A program made the position numbers and the translations under genes. From positions 248,001 to 312,000 of the forward strand of contig NZ_AP024325.1 in the NCBI RefSeq assembly GCF_018408855.1: a stretch of DNA of 64,000 nt, in the 5' to 3' direction. Under the pieces are notes generated by a model that did not search any database, had not been told where the DNA came from, and was given only the letters and a program-made list of their open reading frames with translations. Source of the stretch: Caballeronia sp. NK8. GTDB taxonomy: Bacteria; Pseudomonadota; Gammaproteobacteria; Burkholderiales; Burkholderiaceae. Below are positions 50,720 through 59,567 of this stretch, in pieces (the stretch's first letter is position 1; the number at the start of each line of letters is the position of its first letter).

Positions 50720-51579
50720 GCGGCGCTTTCCAGAAAGTGGCGGGACAGCGCTTCGGCATCGAACGCGCCTTCGACGAAGAACGGATGCGCGCCGCGCCTG
50801 CCAAGCGCCGCTTTCAGTTCGACGCGGCGCCTCGCGACATTCTCGCGCCACTGTTCGACCATGCGCGGCCGCAGCCAGAGCGTCCGCTTGCCGCCGGTTT
50901 CCATGTCGCGCACCGGCAGGAACCGGCCCGCGTCCGGCGGCTCGATTTCGGCCTTGTCCCAGATCACGATAGGCACGACGCGGGCGCTGACGAGGCGGTC
51001 CAGCGCCGCGTCGAGGCGCGTAAGCGGCCAATGAAAATCCGATACCAGAAAGACCAGCCCGCGACGGCCCGCAAGACGGTCGAGCGTGCGCGCAAGACCC
51101 GCGTCGCCATTTGCCGTGTGGGGTGACGGTACGCAATGGCGCAACAGCGCCGCCATTTCGTCGCCGGCGGCGCGGCCGTGCCGGGGCGGCACGAAAAGGT
51201 CCTCGCGCGCTTCGTGATCGAACCCGAGCATGCCGACCTGATCGCCGGCCCGGAATGCGCTATAGCCCAGCGCCTCGACGAAATCGGCGGCGAGATCGAG
51301 CTTCGTGCGATCCGTGCCGAAGCGCATCGACGCGGACACGTCGACGATCACCTGTACCGGCACCGCGACGCGCTGCAGATGCAGGCGCACGAGCCACTGC
51401 TGCGGCACCGACCGCTGGCTCGCGCGCAGATCCAGCCTGCGGGGATCGGGATGATCGAACAGGCGCGCGTGCATGGCGAATTCCTGTCCCGCGCCGAAGC
51501 TCGTCCCCGGATGCGAACCGGGCCTGAAGCCGCGCGCGCGTCCCGGCAGTCGATAGTGGAATTCGACCGGATCTTTCAT
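50716..51579 (-). CDS. DUF58-family VWA-like protein
   Basis: A 287-aa soluble protein. The DUF58 core is visible: residues about 45-80 (LRASQRSVPQQWLVRLHLQRVAVPVQ) lead into VIVDVSASM, a degenerate VWA metal site, and then DFVEALGYSAFRAGDQVGMLGFD and LVFLVSDF. DUF58 proteins pair with MoxR ATPases, which act as their remodelling partners. It starts 3 nt after the MoxR gene and overlaps the following gene (ATGA). Confidence 0.88.
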   Translation of the reverse strand: MKDPVEFHYRLPGRARGFRPGSHPGTSFGAGQEFAMHARLFDHPDPRRLDLRASQRSVPQQWLVRLHLQRVAVPVQVIVDVSASMRFGTDRTKLDLAADFVEALGYSAFRAGDQVGMLGFDHEAREDLFVPPRHGRAAGDEMAALLRHCVPSPHTANGDAGLARTLDRLAGRRGLVFLVSDFHWPLTRLDAALDRLVSARVVPIVIWDKAEIEPPDAGRFLPVRDMETGGKRTLWLRPRMVEQWRENVARRRVELKAALGRRGAHPFFVEGAFDAEALSRHFLESAA

Positions 51580-51582
51580 GAT

Positions 51583-52602
51583 TCAAGGCACCGCGATCTT
51601 CTGCACCACCGTCGCGATGAGTGCTTCGGCGATCTCGTGCCGGCGCATTTCATACACCGGCGTGAAGAACACGCGATGACCGAGCGCGGGTAAAAGCACG
51701 GCGTGCACGTCCTCGGGCAGCGCGTGCAGACGGCCATCGAGCCAGGCGTTCGCGCGCACCGCGCGCACCAGTGCGCTCATGCCGCGAGGGCTCGCGCCCG
51801 CGAGAATCAGCCGTTCCATGTCGACGCCATCGACCTCGATGCCGAAGCGCTGCGGCGTCTCCGTCGCCTGCCAGATGTCGAGCACGTATTTCTCGATGCT
51901 CGGGCTGAGGCTCACGCCGCGCTGGATCGCCGCGCCGATGTCGTTCAGGCGCGCGGCATCGATCACGGCGGCGGGGACGGCCTGCATGAGCGCGTCGGCA
52001 TCGTGGAAAACCGGGTCGAACACGAGCGCGCGGCGCACGTCGGCGCTCGAAGGCGTTGGCATGTTGAGTTCGAACAGGAAGCGGTCGCGCGCGGCGGAGG
52101 CCAGTTCGAAAGTCTCGTCCTTCTCGACCTTGTTGCGGTCGGCGAACACGGTCAGATGCGGAAAGCGATAGTCGCGGCCGAACGCGGACACGGTGCGCTC
52201 GGCCATCGCGCGCAGCAGCAGCGACTGCACCTGCGGCCGCGAACGGTTGATTTCGTTGAAGAAGAAGGTGGTGAGGTTTTCACCGTGGCGCAGCAGAGGA
52301 CCGGGATCGATGCGCGGCTTGCCGTCTGCATCGACGAAGGTGTGGTAGATCAGATCGCCGGGCATCAGGTCGATGGTGCCTTCGATGCGCTCGAAATCGC
52401 CGCCCGTCGCCCGCGCGAATGCGCGCAGCAAGGTCGTCTTGCCTACGCCCACGCCGCCTTCGAGCAGGACGTGTCCGCGCGCATACAGAGCGACGTTGAT
52501 CAGGTGGATCGTATCCTTCTGACCGACGACGGCATGCGCGACAGCGGCTTCCATCTTCAGGGCGTCGCCGCGCCAGTCCTGCAGTTCGCTTTCCGATGCC
52601 AT
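51583..52602 (-). CDS. MoxR-family AAA+ ATPase
   Basis: A 339-aa AAA+ protein: Walker A GGVGVGKTT (about 50-58), the MoxR signature GTIDLMPGDL, Walker B TTFFFNEINRSRP, sensor region FADRNKVE and the C-terminal lid with GASPRGMSALVRAVRA. MoxR proteins act as chaperones that help assemble or insert metals into partner complexes handled by VWA proteins. The ATG at 52,602 has no strong ribosome site; an in-frame ATG at 52,669 is less likely. It is the first gene of a six-gene, tightly overlapping operon (MoxR, DUF58, membrane protein, VWA, TPR, VWA). The client complex is not encoded in the window. Confidence 0.9.
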   Translation of the reverse strand: MASESELQDWRGDALKMEAAVAHAVVGQKDTIHLINVALYARGHVLLEGGVGVGKTTLLRAFARATGGDFERIEGTIDLMPGDLIYHTFVDADGKPRIDPGPLLRHGENLTTFFFNEINRSRPQVQSLLLRAMAERTVSAFGRDYRFPHLTVFADRNKVEKDETFELASAARDRFLFELNMPTPSSADVRRALVFDPVFHDADALMQAVPAAVIDAARLNDIGAAIQRGVSLSPSIEKYVLDIWQATETPQRFGIEVDGVDMERLILAGASPRGMSALVRAVRANAWLDGRLHALPEDVHAVLLPALGHRVFFTPVYEMRRHEIAEALIATVVQKIAVP

Positions 52603-52751
52603 GGTTATCGTGACGAGGCGAGCGTGAATGACCGGATGCGTGATCCGGGCGCTGCCGTGCGTCGAATGCATAAGACGTGCCGACTCGACATGTCGGGTCG
52701 GCACGCGGATACGCGGGGCACAGTGTCATCGCGTGAGACATACTGTGGCAG

Positions 52752-52770
52752 GACTGGCTCACAGCCAGTC
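52752..52770. terminator. Hairpin at the 3' end of the M24 gene
   Basis: GACTGGCT-CAC-AGCCAGTC forms an 8-bp perfect stem that spans the stop codon of the M24 gene. There is no T tract, so it is at best a weak terminator or an mRNA-end stabiliser before the MoxR operon. Confidence 0.4.
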
Positions 52771-53988
52771 GGTCTCGAAGCCGCACGCCGTGAGCGAGAC
52801 GCAACCTTGCTCGGTAAGCACGACCTGCTGTTCGAGCTTGACGCCCTGCGTGCCGCCCTCAGCGCCGATATAACTTTCGACGCACACCGTCATGCCCGCT
52901 TCGAACCGTCCGTCATAGCCCGAGCTGTCCCAATCGACCTGATGCGCGATCGAGGGATATTCATCGACCATGCCGATGCCATGCGCGAGGCAGCAGTAGC
53001 GGTTCCTGACGAACGGGTCCGGAATCTTCCACGCCTTCTCGGAGAACTCGCGGAACGTCATGCCGGGCCGCAGGAGCTCCATGTTGTAGTGAACCTGCGC
53101 GTGGGCATACTCATAAAGTTCGCGCTGTTCGTCCGAAGGCCGGCCGTCGCCCACCCGCCAGGTGCGCGAGATATCGGAGCAATAGCCGTGCGGTCCGACC
53201 ATGTCGGTGTCGAACGCGAGGAGATCACCGTCCTTCAGCACGCGCGATGAGCATTCATGCATCCACGGATTCGTCCGGTCTCCGGAAGCGAGCAGCCGCG
53301 TTTCGATCCACTCTCCGCCATGCCGGATATTTTCGAAGTGAAGATGGGCCCAGAGTTCGTTCTCGGTTATTCCCGGGCGCAACTCGCGTCGCATTCGCGC
53401 GATGCCGGTCTCGGCGGTTCGCAACGACTCGCCGATCAGGACCAGCTCGCCGGGAGACTTGATCAGCCGCGCCGTTTCCATCAAGGCCTGACCGTCCAGC
53501 AACGTGATGCCTTGCTTCTCGAGACACGCGCTGCCGAACGGGTCGAGCCGATCGACCGCCAGACGCTGGTCGCCCGGAGCGTGCTTTCGAAATACGTCGA
53601 TGATCTCGGCGGCCCAGACTTGCGCGCGCCGTTCGGCTTCATGTCCCGCGTTGAAGAAGGTCCAGCTCAGGGCATGCCGCAACTCGACATTGAGATTCAA
53701 CCCTTCCCAGACATGCTCGCTGCTATGAAACTCCCAGGCGACGATGCGGCCATCGGCGAACACCATGATGTATCGCGCCGGATTGCGTCCCGCCCAGACC
53801 TGCATGTTCGATGTGTCGGTTGCATATCGAATGTTGACGGGGTCGTACAGCAGGATCGCCGGGACGTCGTGCGCGCGCAATTGCGCCTGCACTCGCCCGA
53901 GCCTGTATGCGCGGACGTCGCGTAATAGCGCTTCCTTTCCGCCTTGTTCAACCGTGCTCTTCGCTTCGGACGGGCGGTCGCCGGCCAT
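52759..53988 (-). CDS. M24-fold metalloprotein resembling the DMSP lyase DddP (alternatively an Xaa-Pro-type hydrolase)
   Basis: A 409-aa protein of the M24 (pita-bread) family: creatinase-like N-terminal domain (about 25-170) and catalytic domain (about 175-405). Candidate metal ligands are D260, D262, D272, H336, E371 and E386. Compared from memory with DddP of Roseovarius, whose ligands are D295, D297, D307, H371, E406 and E421 and catalytic D377 and Y366, each residue is offset by exactly 35, including D342 and Y331 here, and the GGEWIETRLLASG..TNPW segment is shared. That supports a DddP-like enzyme cleaving dimethylsulfoniopropionate or a related onium compound. AGGAG lies seven nt before the ATG. 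It follows the hybrid reductase gene by 30 nt. Confidence 0.85.
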   Translation of the reverse strand: MAGDRPSEAKSTVEQGGKEALLRDVRAYRLGRVQAQLRAHDVPAILLYDPVNIRYATDTSNMQVWAGRNPARYIMVFADGRIVAWEFHSSEHVWEGLNLNVELRHALSWTFFNAGHEAERRAQVWAAEIIDVFRKHAPGDQRLAVDRLDPFGSACLEKQGITLLDGQALMETARLIKSPGELVLIGESLRTAETGIARMRRELRPGITENELWAHLHFENIRHGGEWIETRLLASGDRTNPWMHECSSRVLKDGDLLAFDTDMVGPHGYCSDISRTWRVGDGRPSDEQRELYEYAHAQVHYNMELLRPGMTFREFSEKAWKIPDPFVRNRYCCLAHGIGMVDEYPSIAHQVDWDSSGYDGRFEAGMTVCVESYIGAEGGTQGVKLEQQVVLTEQGCVSLTACGFETDWL

Positions 53989-54018
53989 GCTGTCGCTCCT
54001 GGAGAGTTCGAAGATGCG

Positions 54019-55149
54019 TCAGAGTTCGAGGACCAGATCGGAAGTCGGCCGGCTGCAGCAGAGCAGCCGGAATCCTTTCTGGACTTCTCTGTCACGAATG
54101 CCGCCGTTGTGCTTCATATCGACCGTGCCTTCGACCAGCCGTGTCTTGCAGGTGCCGCAGACACCCTGGCTGCATGACGACGGTATCGAGACACCGGCCT
54201 TTCTCGCCGCCGAGAGCACCGTTTCAGCGGGGCCCATGCTGAAGCTTCTCGACGAGCGCGAGAGCTTCACGGTGAACATCTCCTGCGTAGCGGGCGCGGT
54301 TTCGTGAGCGGGCTCCGGCGCGACACCGGCGGTGATGTCGAAGCTCTCCTGGTGATAGCGCGCCGGGTCGTGTCCGCCTTCGCGCAGCAGCGCGCGCACG
54401 GCGTTCATGTATCCGGCCGGACCACATGTGAAGACTTCGCGCTCGGCATAGTCGGGCGCCCACTCGGAGAGCAATTGAAGACTGAGCCGGCCGGTTGGTC
54501 CTGTCCAGTCTTCTTCATCGCCGGTTCCCTCGCAGACGAAGTAGGTGCGAAGGCGCGGAGACGACTCGGCGAGTCGCCGCAGTTCCTTCCTGAAAACGAT
54601 ATCGGCCGGCGTTCGCGCGCTATGAACGAAGACGACGTCACGATCCAGCCCGAGGTCGATGCTCGCGCGCGTCATCGACATCAATGGGGTCACGCCCGAA
54701 CCCGCCGACAAATAAAGCGACTTCGCGGAACCGGCGGCCGTCGCTGTGAACGTGCCGGAAGGGCCGTAGGCGCGCAGCAGGCTTGCGGGCTTCATGTGGT
54801 CGTGCAGCCAGTTCGACATGACGCCGCCGGGCACGCGCTTGACGGTGATCGAGAGTAGATAAGCGCGCGTAGGCGGCGATGAGATCGTGTAGCAGCGCTC
54901 CACCGATCGCCCGTGCACATTCGCCGACACGGTCATGAACTGACCGGGCTCGAAACGCACCGGCGCGCCATCGCCGACACGGAATTCGAACGTTCTCACG
55001 TCGTGGGTTTCGTCGACCACGCGACAACACGTCAGGGTTCGTTGCTCGCCACTCGGCCAGAGCCTGCCGCCACTTTCCCACGTGCCGGGGTCCGAAAATC
55101 GTTCGTCCGTCTCTGGCGCGGGAGTGAAAATTCTTTCTACCGAGTTCAT
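54019..55149 (-). CDS. Hybrid flavin/2Fe-2S ferredoxin reductase (GbcB-like)
   Basis: A 376-aa electron-transfer protein: FAD/FMN-binding domain (about 40-150, with RCYTISS for flavin and PGQFMTV), NAD(P)-binding domain (about 150-270, with LYLSAGSGVTPLMSM and VFTCGPAGYM) and a C-terminal plant-type 2Fe-2S domain with Cys residues in CSQGVCGTC and a final Cys in LLCCSRP. The layout equals reductase subunits of Rieske-type quaternary-amine demethylases such as GbcB. No Rieske oxygenase partner is in the window. The ATG at 55,149 is preferred because the family domain starts soon after; a longer frame to 55,287 has no family sequence. It probably forms an operon with the DddP-like gene. Confidence 0.87.
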   Translation of the reverse strand: MNSVERIFTPAPETDERFSDPGTWESGGRLWPSGEQRTLTCCRVVDETHDVRTFEFRVGDGAPVRFEPGQFMTVSANVHGRSVERCYTISSPPTRAYLLSITVKRVPGGVMSNWLHDHMKPASLLRAYGPSGTFTATAAGSAKSLYLSAGSGVTPLMSMTRASIDLGLDRDVVFVHSARTPADIVFRKELRRLAESSPRLRTYFVCEGTGDEEDWTGPTGRLSLQLLSEWAPDYAEREVFTCGPAGYMNAVRALLREGGHDPARYHQESFDITAGVAPEPAHETAPATQEMFTVKLSRSSRSFSMGPAETVLSAARKAGVSIPSSCSQGVCGTCKTRLVEGTVDMKHNGGIRDREVQKGFRLLCCSRPTSDLVLEL

Positions 55150-55468
55150 GGCCTCAAGTCTGTTGAAACGTCTGCTCGACGTGCGTGTGCGGATGGTGGT
55201 GCCTTCGCGAAAGCTTCCTTCGGTCTGAGAGCTGCTCGATTGCTTGCGCTTGGGTCCGAGTATTGGATTGCGCAAAAACACCGTCAATGCGCATTATTTT
55301 CCCGGCGCCATTACTTTAGGTTATGCGAGCGGCGCAGCGTTGCTTGCGGGGGAGGTGAACCTTGCTGATGTGGGCGTGATTTGGAGCCGGGCGTACGCGC
55401 GCGTCACGATTGTTCCCGTGATTGGCGTTCGCGTGGATGATCTTTGGCTGAGTGGAGAATGCAAAAAG
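55150..55468. other. Non-coding stretch upstream of the reductase gene
   Basis: About 320 bp between the reductase start and the terminator of the Gly-rich gene. It should hold the promoter of the reductase/M24 operon on the minus strand. No clear promoter, operator or RNA gene was recognised. Confidence 0.4.
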
Positions 55469-55502
55469 AAAAACCGATGCCCGGTCAAGGGCATCGGTTT
55501 TT
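55469..55502 (-). terminator. Rho-independent terminator of the Gly-rich protein gene
   Basis: AAAAACCGATGCCC (55,469-55,482) pairs perfectly over 14 bp with GGGCATCGGTTTTT (55,489-55,502) around a 6-nt loop. A and T runs flank both sides, so it can work in either direction; it lies 50 bp after the stop of the minus-strand gene. Confidence 0.88.
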
Positions 55503-55552
55503 ACTTGCGCTGATCGGTTGATCAGTAATGCGATGGTTGTGCTGCCGCTCGA

Positions 55553-57592
55553 TCAGCGGCCACGGCCGCCGCCGCCGCCGCCGCCGTTGCCACCGCCACC
55601 ACCGCCGTTGCCGCCACCGCCGCCGTGGCCGCCGCCACCATGGCCGCCACCGCCGTGACCGCCGCCCGAGCCGCCGCCATTGCCGTTGCCGCCACCGTTG
55701 CCACCGCCGTTGCCACCGCCGTTGCCGCCGCCGTTGCCACCGCCGTTGCCGCCGCCGTTGCCGCCGCCAGCGCCGCCACCGCCGTGCCCGCCGCCGCCAT
55801 GACCACCGCCGCCGTTGCCACCACCAGCACCGCCGTTGCCGCCGCCGTTGCCGCCGCCACCATGACCGCCGCCGCCGTTGCCGCCGCCATTGCCGCCGCC
55901 GTTGCCGCCACCGTTACCGCCACCGTTGCCATGACCGCCGCCGTTGCCACCACCAGCACCGCCATTGCCGCCGCCGCCATGACCGCCGCCACCGTTGCCA
56001 CCAGCACCGCCGTTTCCGCCGCCGCCGTTGCCACCACCGTTGCCGCCGCCACCATGACCGCCGCCGCCGTTGCCGCCACCAGCACCACCGTTTCCGCCGC
56101 CGCCGTTACCGCCGCCGCCACCATGACCGCCGCCACCGTTGCCACCACCAGCACCGCCGTTGCCGCCGCCGCCGTTGCCGCCGCCGTTGCCGCCGCCATT
56201 GCCGCCACCGTTGCCGCCGCCGCCGTTGCCGCCGCCATTGCCGCCACCGTTGCCGCCACCGTTGCCGCCGCCGCCGTTGCCGCCGCCATTGCCGCCACCG
56301 TTGCCGCCGCCGCCGTTGCCGCCGCCATTGCCGCCACCGTTGCCGCCGCCACCATGACCGCCGCCGCCGTTACCGCCGCCGTTACCGCCGCCGTTACCGC
56401 CGCCGTTACCGCCGCCGCCGTTGCCGTTGCCGCCGCCGCCGCCGTTGCCGTGACCGCCACCGGGGCCGCTACCGCCATTGCCATGACCACTACCGTGACC
56501 ACCGCCATCACCGCCGTTGCCATTTCCGCTGCCGTGACCGCCGTCGCCGTGACCGCCATCGCCATGACCACCATCGCCATGACCGGCAGCACCGTGGCCG
56601 TGACCGCCGTCACCATCGCCGTGACCCTGGCCATGGCCATCACCATGTCCGTTGCCATCGCCGTGGCCGTCACCGTGGCCATCGCCGTGACCTTGTCCGT
56701 GGCCGTCACCGTGCCCGTTGCCATCGCCGTGGCCGTCACCGTGGCCATCGCCGTGACCTTGTCCGTGGCCGTCGCCATGCCCGTCGCCATCGCCGTGGCC
56801 GTGACCATGGCCATCGCCATGTCCGTCGCCATCGCCGTGACCTTGTCCGTGGCCGTCGCCGTGCCCGTCGCCATCTCCGTGGCCGTGACCATCGCCATGC
56901 CCGTCACCATCGCCGTGGCCGTGACCATGGCCATCGCCATGTCCGTCGCCATCGCCGTGACCATGGCCATCGCCGTGACCGTCGCCATCGCCGTGGCCGT
57001 GACCATGGCCGTCGCCGTGTCCATCCCCGTCGCCATGACCATGGCCGTGGTGCCCATGACCACCCGTATCTCCGCCGGAATCTCCCCCGCCTGAATCGCC
57101 TCCGCCCGAATCACCGCCACCACCCGTGTTTCCGCCTCCGGTCGATCCCGAACCGTTGCCGGGAGCGCCCGACGATCCGTTGCCCGTGCCTCCCGTGCCG
57201 CCCGCGCCGGCCGTAGCGCCCGGTCCGGAGCCGGTCGAGCCCTGACCGGCGCCCGAACCGCTCGTGCCGCTCGAGCCGCTCGTGCCCCCGCCCGCGCTTG
57301 CTCCAGTCGATCCGGTCGATCCGGCGTTGCCGTGACCACCCTGGATCAGGGGCACGACGGGTGACGTCGTATCGGCCGTCGATTCCGTCGCCGGGGCTGT
57401 GCCCGCCGGCGAGTCCGCCGCCGCAACGGTCATCACGGCGCTCAGAACGATTGGCGCGCATCCCGGAGATGTCTGGTTCGTGCAAGGATCCGCCGCCGTT
57501 TGCGCGGACGCAAAATTCGACACGGCCGCGGCGATCACGATCACGCTGAGTTTGATCGCGGTATTTAACGTCAATTTTTTAGGATTACTCAT
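55553..57592 (-). CDS. Secreted extreme low-complexity protein (Gly with His/Asp block, then Gly/Asn block)
   Basis: A 679-aa protein with a signal peptide (about 1-30, LSVIVIAAAVSNFASA), a short ordered-looking segment (31-95) with two Cys (CTNQTSPGC), a Ser/Thr/Gly linker (95-180), a block built of HGDGDGHGDGHG-type repeats (about 180-345) and a final block of GGGNGGG repeats with scattered His (about 345-672) ending GGGGRGR. It has no recognised fold. Glycine-rich repeats of this kind occur in surface or matrix proteins; the His/Asp block could bind divalent metal ions. The repeats are not the GGxGxD type of RTX toxins. The ATG is preceded by GGGGCAA. Repeat number may vary or be mis-assembled. 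Confidence 0.75.
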   Translation of the reverse strand: MSNPKKLTLNTAIKLSVIVIAAAVSNFASAQTAADPCTNQTSPGCAPIVLSAVMTVAAADSPAGTAPATESTADTTSPVVPLIQGGHGNAGSTGSTGASAGGGTSGSSGTSGSGAGQGSTGSGPGATAGAGGTGGTGNGSSGAPGNGSGSTGGGNTGGGGDSGGGDSGGGDSGGDTGGHGHHGHGHGDGDGHGDGHGHGHGDGDGHGDGHGHGDGDGHGDGHGHGHGDGDGHGDGHGHGDGDGHGDGHGQGHGDGDGHGDGHGHGHGDGDGHGDGHGQGHGDGHGDGHGDGNGHGDGHGQGHGDGHGDGHGDGNGHGDGHGQGHGDGDGGHGHGAAGHGDGGHGDGGHGDGGHGSGNGNGGDGGGHGSGHGNGGSGPGGGHGNGGGGGNGNGGGGNGGGNGGGNGGGNGGGGHGGGGNGGGNGGGNGGGGNGGGNGGGNGGGGNGGGNGGGNGGGNGGGGNGGGNGGGNGGGNGGGGNGGAGGGNGGGGHGGGGGNGGGGNGGAGGGNGGGGHGGGGNGGGNGGGGNGGAGGNGGGGHGGGGNGGAGGGNGGGHGNGGGNGGGNGGGNGGGNGGGGHGGGGNGGGNGGAGGGNGGGGHGGGGHGGGGAGGGNGGGNGGGNGGGNGGGNGGGNGGGNGNGGGSGGGHGGGGHGGGGHGGGGGNGGGGGGNGGGGGGGRGR

Positions 57593-58253
57593 GGTTGCCC
57601 CTTATGGTCTTTCTTCGCCACGCGTCACCTGAAGCGTCAGATGCGACGTGGGGCAAGAATGACAGGCTCCATGGAGCGTTCTGTGCGTTACATAACCCGA
57701 AGCGGGGCCACTGTCGTTTTACGTCGTGCGAGACCGCGCAGAGAACGTTTGCGCGCAGTGGGAAGGCCCGGATCGTGACCGCTTGCGGCGGCTTCGTTCG
57801 TCGGACTTGTGACTGGCGATGGCGGCTGGTGCGGCCATCGGCGGTGAAGATCGAGGGGTATCACGCGGACGACGTCTGCCGTCAGCATCGAGAAAGAAGG
57901 GCGTTCGCCGTAACCTGATGCGAAAGCTCTTCATCGGTTATATGTAGGCTAACTGTATGGTTGTGAGCCGTCAAACACGCTATGTGCTCTGGGCCGCAGA
58001 TGCCGTCAGACATATCGCTGCATGGGAAATCGCACATATCCGCTGACCAAAGAATCAGTACCGAGACAAGCGAATTTATGGACTAGAGTTCTTTATTGTT
58101 CGCTTTACTGATTGTCGCGCTGATTCGTCGAAGTTAAGCGTACGCCGCAGGAGAAGAATTCATCGTAAATGCAGTGTTCTTCATAAGACTTAGGAATACC
58201 AAACAAAAGATCAGATAAACATCGACACATCTTATCTATAACCGGAGGACGTC
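57593..58253. other. Intergenic region between divergent secreted-protein genes
   Basis: About 660 bp separating the Gly-rich protein and protease genes. The part next to the protease (57,930-58,250) is markedly AT-richer than its surroundings and is likely to hold promoters. Open frames inside it are short and without family resemblance. No RNA gene was recognised. Confidence 0.4.
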
Positions 58254-59471
58254 ATGCAAAGATGCAAACCAATCGCCTGCATCGGGGCGACGGCAGTCGT
58301 CGCACTGTCGATGGCGAGCGCGGGAATCGCCCGTGCGGACGATGAAGTCGTCGTGAATACGAACCCCTCCGAGGCGCGCACTGCGGCGGCGGATGTGTCG
58401 AATCTCAAGCCGGTCGTCAACGTGCTGCTTCCGCCGGACACCTCTTCGATCGTGCCGAATACCGACGCCGGGCCTTATACGTCGGGCATGAAGACGCAAA
58501 GCGGCATTGTGAGCAATGCACAGACGAGAGCCTTCGGCGATTTCGGCATTCCATATACAACCGGTCGCGTGCAGGACGGCAACCAAAGCGCGTCCGGCAC
58601 CACGACGGCGAACTATCTCAGCACCACATATCCATACCGGGCGATCGGCAAGCTCACGTTCTCGGCCGGATACTGCACGGCGAGCCTGATTCGCCGCAGC
58701 GTGATCGTCACGGCGGCGCACTGCATCCAGAGCTTCGGCGGCGGCGGCACGCTCTTCTCGGGCTGGCAGTTCATCCCCGGACACTACGGCGCATCCGGCG
58801 CCACGGCCGCGCAGATCGCGCCTTACGGCAGATGGTCCTGGATCGCGCTGGTCCGGCCATCGACGTGGGCGAACGGCACCGATACCGGATCGGGCTCGGC
58901 GCGCAACAACGATATCGCGGTGATCGCGCTGGCGAAGAACGCATCGAACCAGTTCATCGGCGACATCACCGGCTATCTGAACTATGGTTGGAACAACTAT
59001 TCCTTCATATCGTCGCCCAAGACCGGCAATCTTCAGACCGCGGCTGTCACGACGTTTGGCTATCCGGCGTTGCTCGATGGCGGCGCGATCATGCAGCGAA
59101 CCGATGGTCCGACCTATACGACGACAGTCAGCGGCGCATCGCAACTCTGGCAGGGCAGCAATCTCACGGGTGGCGCGAGCGGCGGTCCGTGGATCGTGAA
59201 CTTCAGAGCACGCGATGCCGCGCTCGCCGGCGGCGCGGTCGTCGGCAATTCGTCGAACCTTGCGATCGTCGGCGTAACGTCCTGGGGATCGTCGGACCCG
59301 AACGCGCCCAAGGACAACTACGCGTCGCAGTTCCGGCAGAACACGCAGTATCCGAACGCAACCTACGGGAATTACGGCTCGGGCAACATCGCGTCGCTGC
59401 TGAATTCGCTGTGCAGCAGCGCGGCGCCCAGCGGCGGTGGTACGTATGCATCGCAGGGTTATTGCAACTAG
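58254..59471 (+). CDS. Secreted trypsin-like (S1-type) serine protease
   Basis: A 405-aa protein with a signal peptide (about 1-28, ending GIARA), a probable propeptide (to about 120) and a chymotrypsin-fold domain. The triad is visible: His in VTAAHC (near 160), Asp in NNDIAVIAL (near 222) and Ser in TGGASGGPW (near 310). Two Cys (YCTAS and AAHC) can form the disulfide that brackets the active-site His. GGAGG lies five nt before the ATG. It is transcribed alone, convergent with the glycoside hydrolase gene. Confidence 0.92.
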   Translation: MQRCKPIACIGATAVVALSMASAGIARADDEVVVNTNPSEARTAAADVSNLKPVVNVLLPPDTSSIVPNTDAGPYTSGMKTQSGIVSNAQTRAFGDFGIPYTTGRVQDGNQSASGTTTANYLSTTYPYRAIGKLTFSAGYCTASLIRRSVIVTAAHCIQSFGGGGTLFSGWQFIPGHYGASGATAAQIAPYGRWSWIALVRPSTWANGTDTGSGSARNNDIAVIALAKNASNQFIGDITGYLNYGWNNYSFISSPKTGNLQTAAVTTFGYPALLDGGAIMQRTDGPTYTTTVSGASQLWQGSNLTGGASGGPWIVNFRARDAALAGGAVVGNSSNLAIVGVTSWGSSDPNAPKDNYASQFRQNTQYPNATYGNYGSGNIASLLNSLCSSAAPSGGGTYASQGYCN

Positions 59472-59499
59472 CCCGTGCGTCGATGGAGCGCCTGAAACG

Positions 59500-59529
59500 C
59501 CACGAGCGACCGCATCGGGTCGCTCGTGG
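59500..59529. terminator. Bidirectional terminator between convergent genes
   Basis: CCACGAGCGACC (59,500-59,511) and GGTCGCTCGTGG (59,518-59,529) form a perfect 12-bp stem with a 6-nt loop, 29 bp after the protease stop and 38 bp after the stop of the opposing gene. There is no strong T run on either side, but the stem is very stable. Confidence 0.7.
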
Positions 59530-59567
59530 AATACCTGACTCAGCGAGGCCGCCGAGTCGCATGCAAC

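Noticed and set aside
55244..55513. An 89-codon plus-strand frame upstream of the reductase gene
   Set aside because: It runs through the terminator hairpin at 55,469-55,502 and has no clear family; probably chance.
55528..57216. Long plus-strand frames of Arg/His-rich or Ala/Thr-rich repeats opposite the Gly-rich gene
   Set aside because: They are mirror images of the Gly codon repeats; only the minus-strand frame has a signal peptide, ribosome site and terminator.
55553..57592. RTX (GGxGxD) repeats or a CRISPR-like array in the Gly-rich region
   Set aside because: The repeat unit lacks the GGxGxDx(L/I/F) pattern, and there are no unique spacers of constant length.
57595..57918. A 107-codon plus-strand frame after the start of the Gly-rich gene
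   Set aside because: No ribosome site, no resemblance to a known family, and it lies in the promoter region of two divergent genes.
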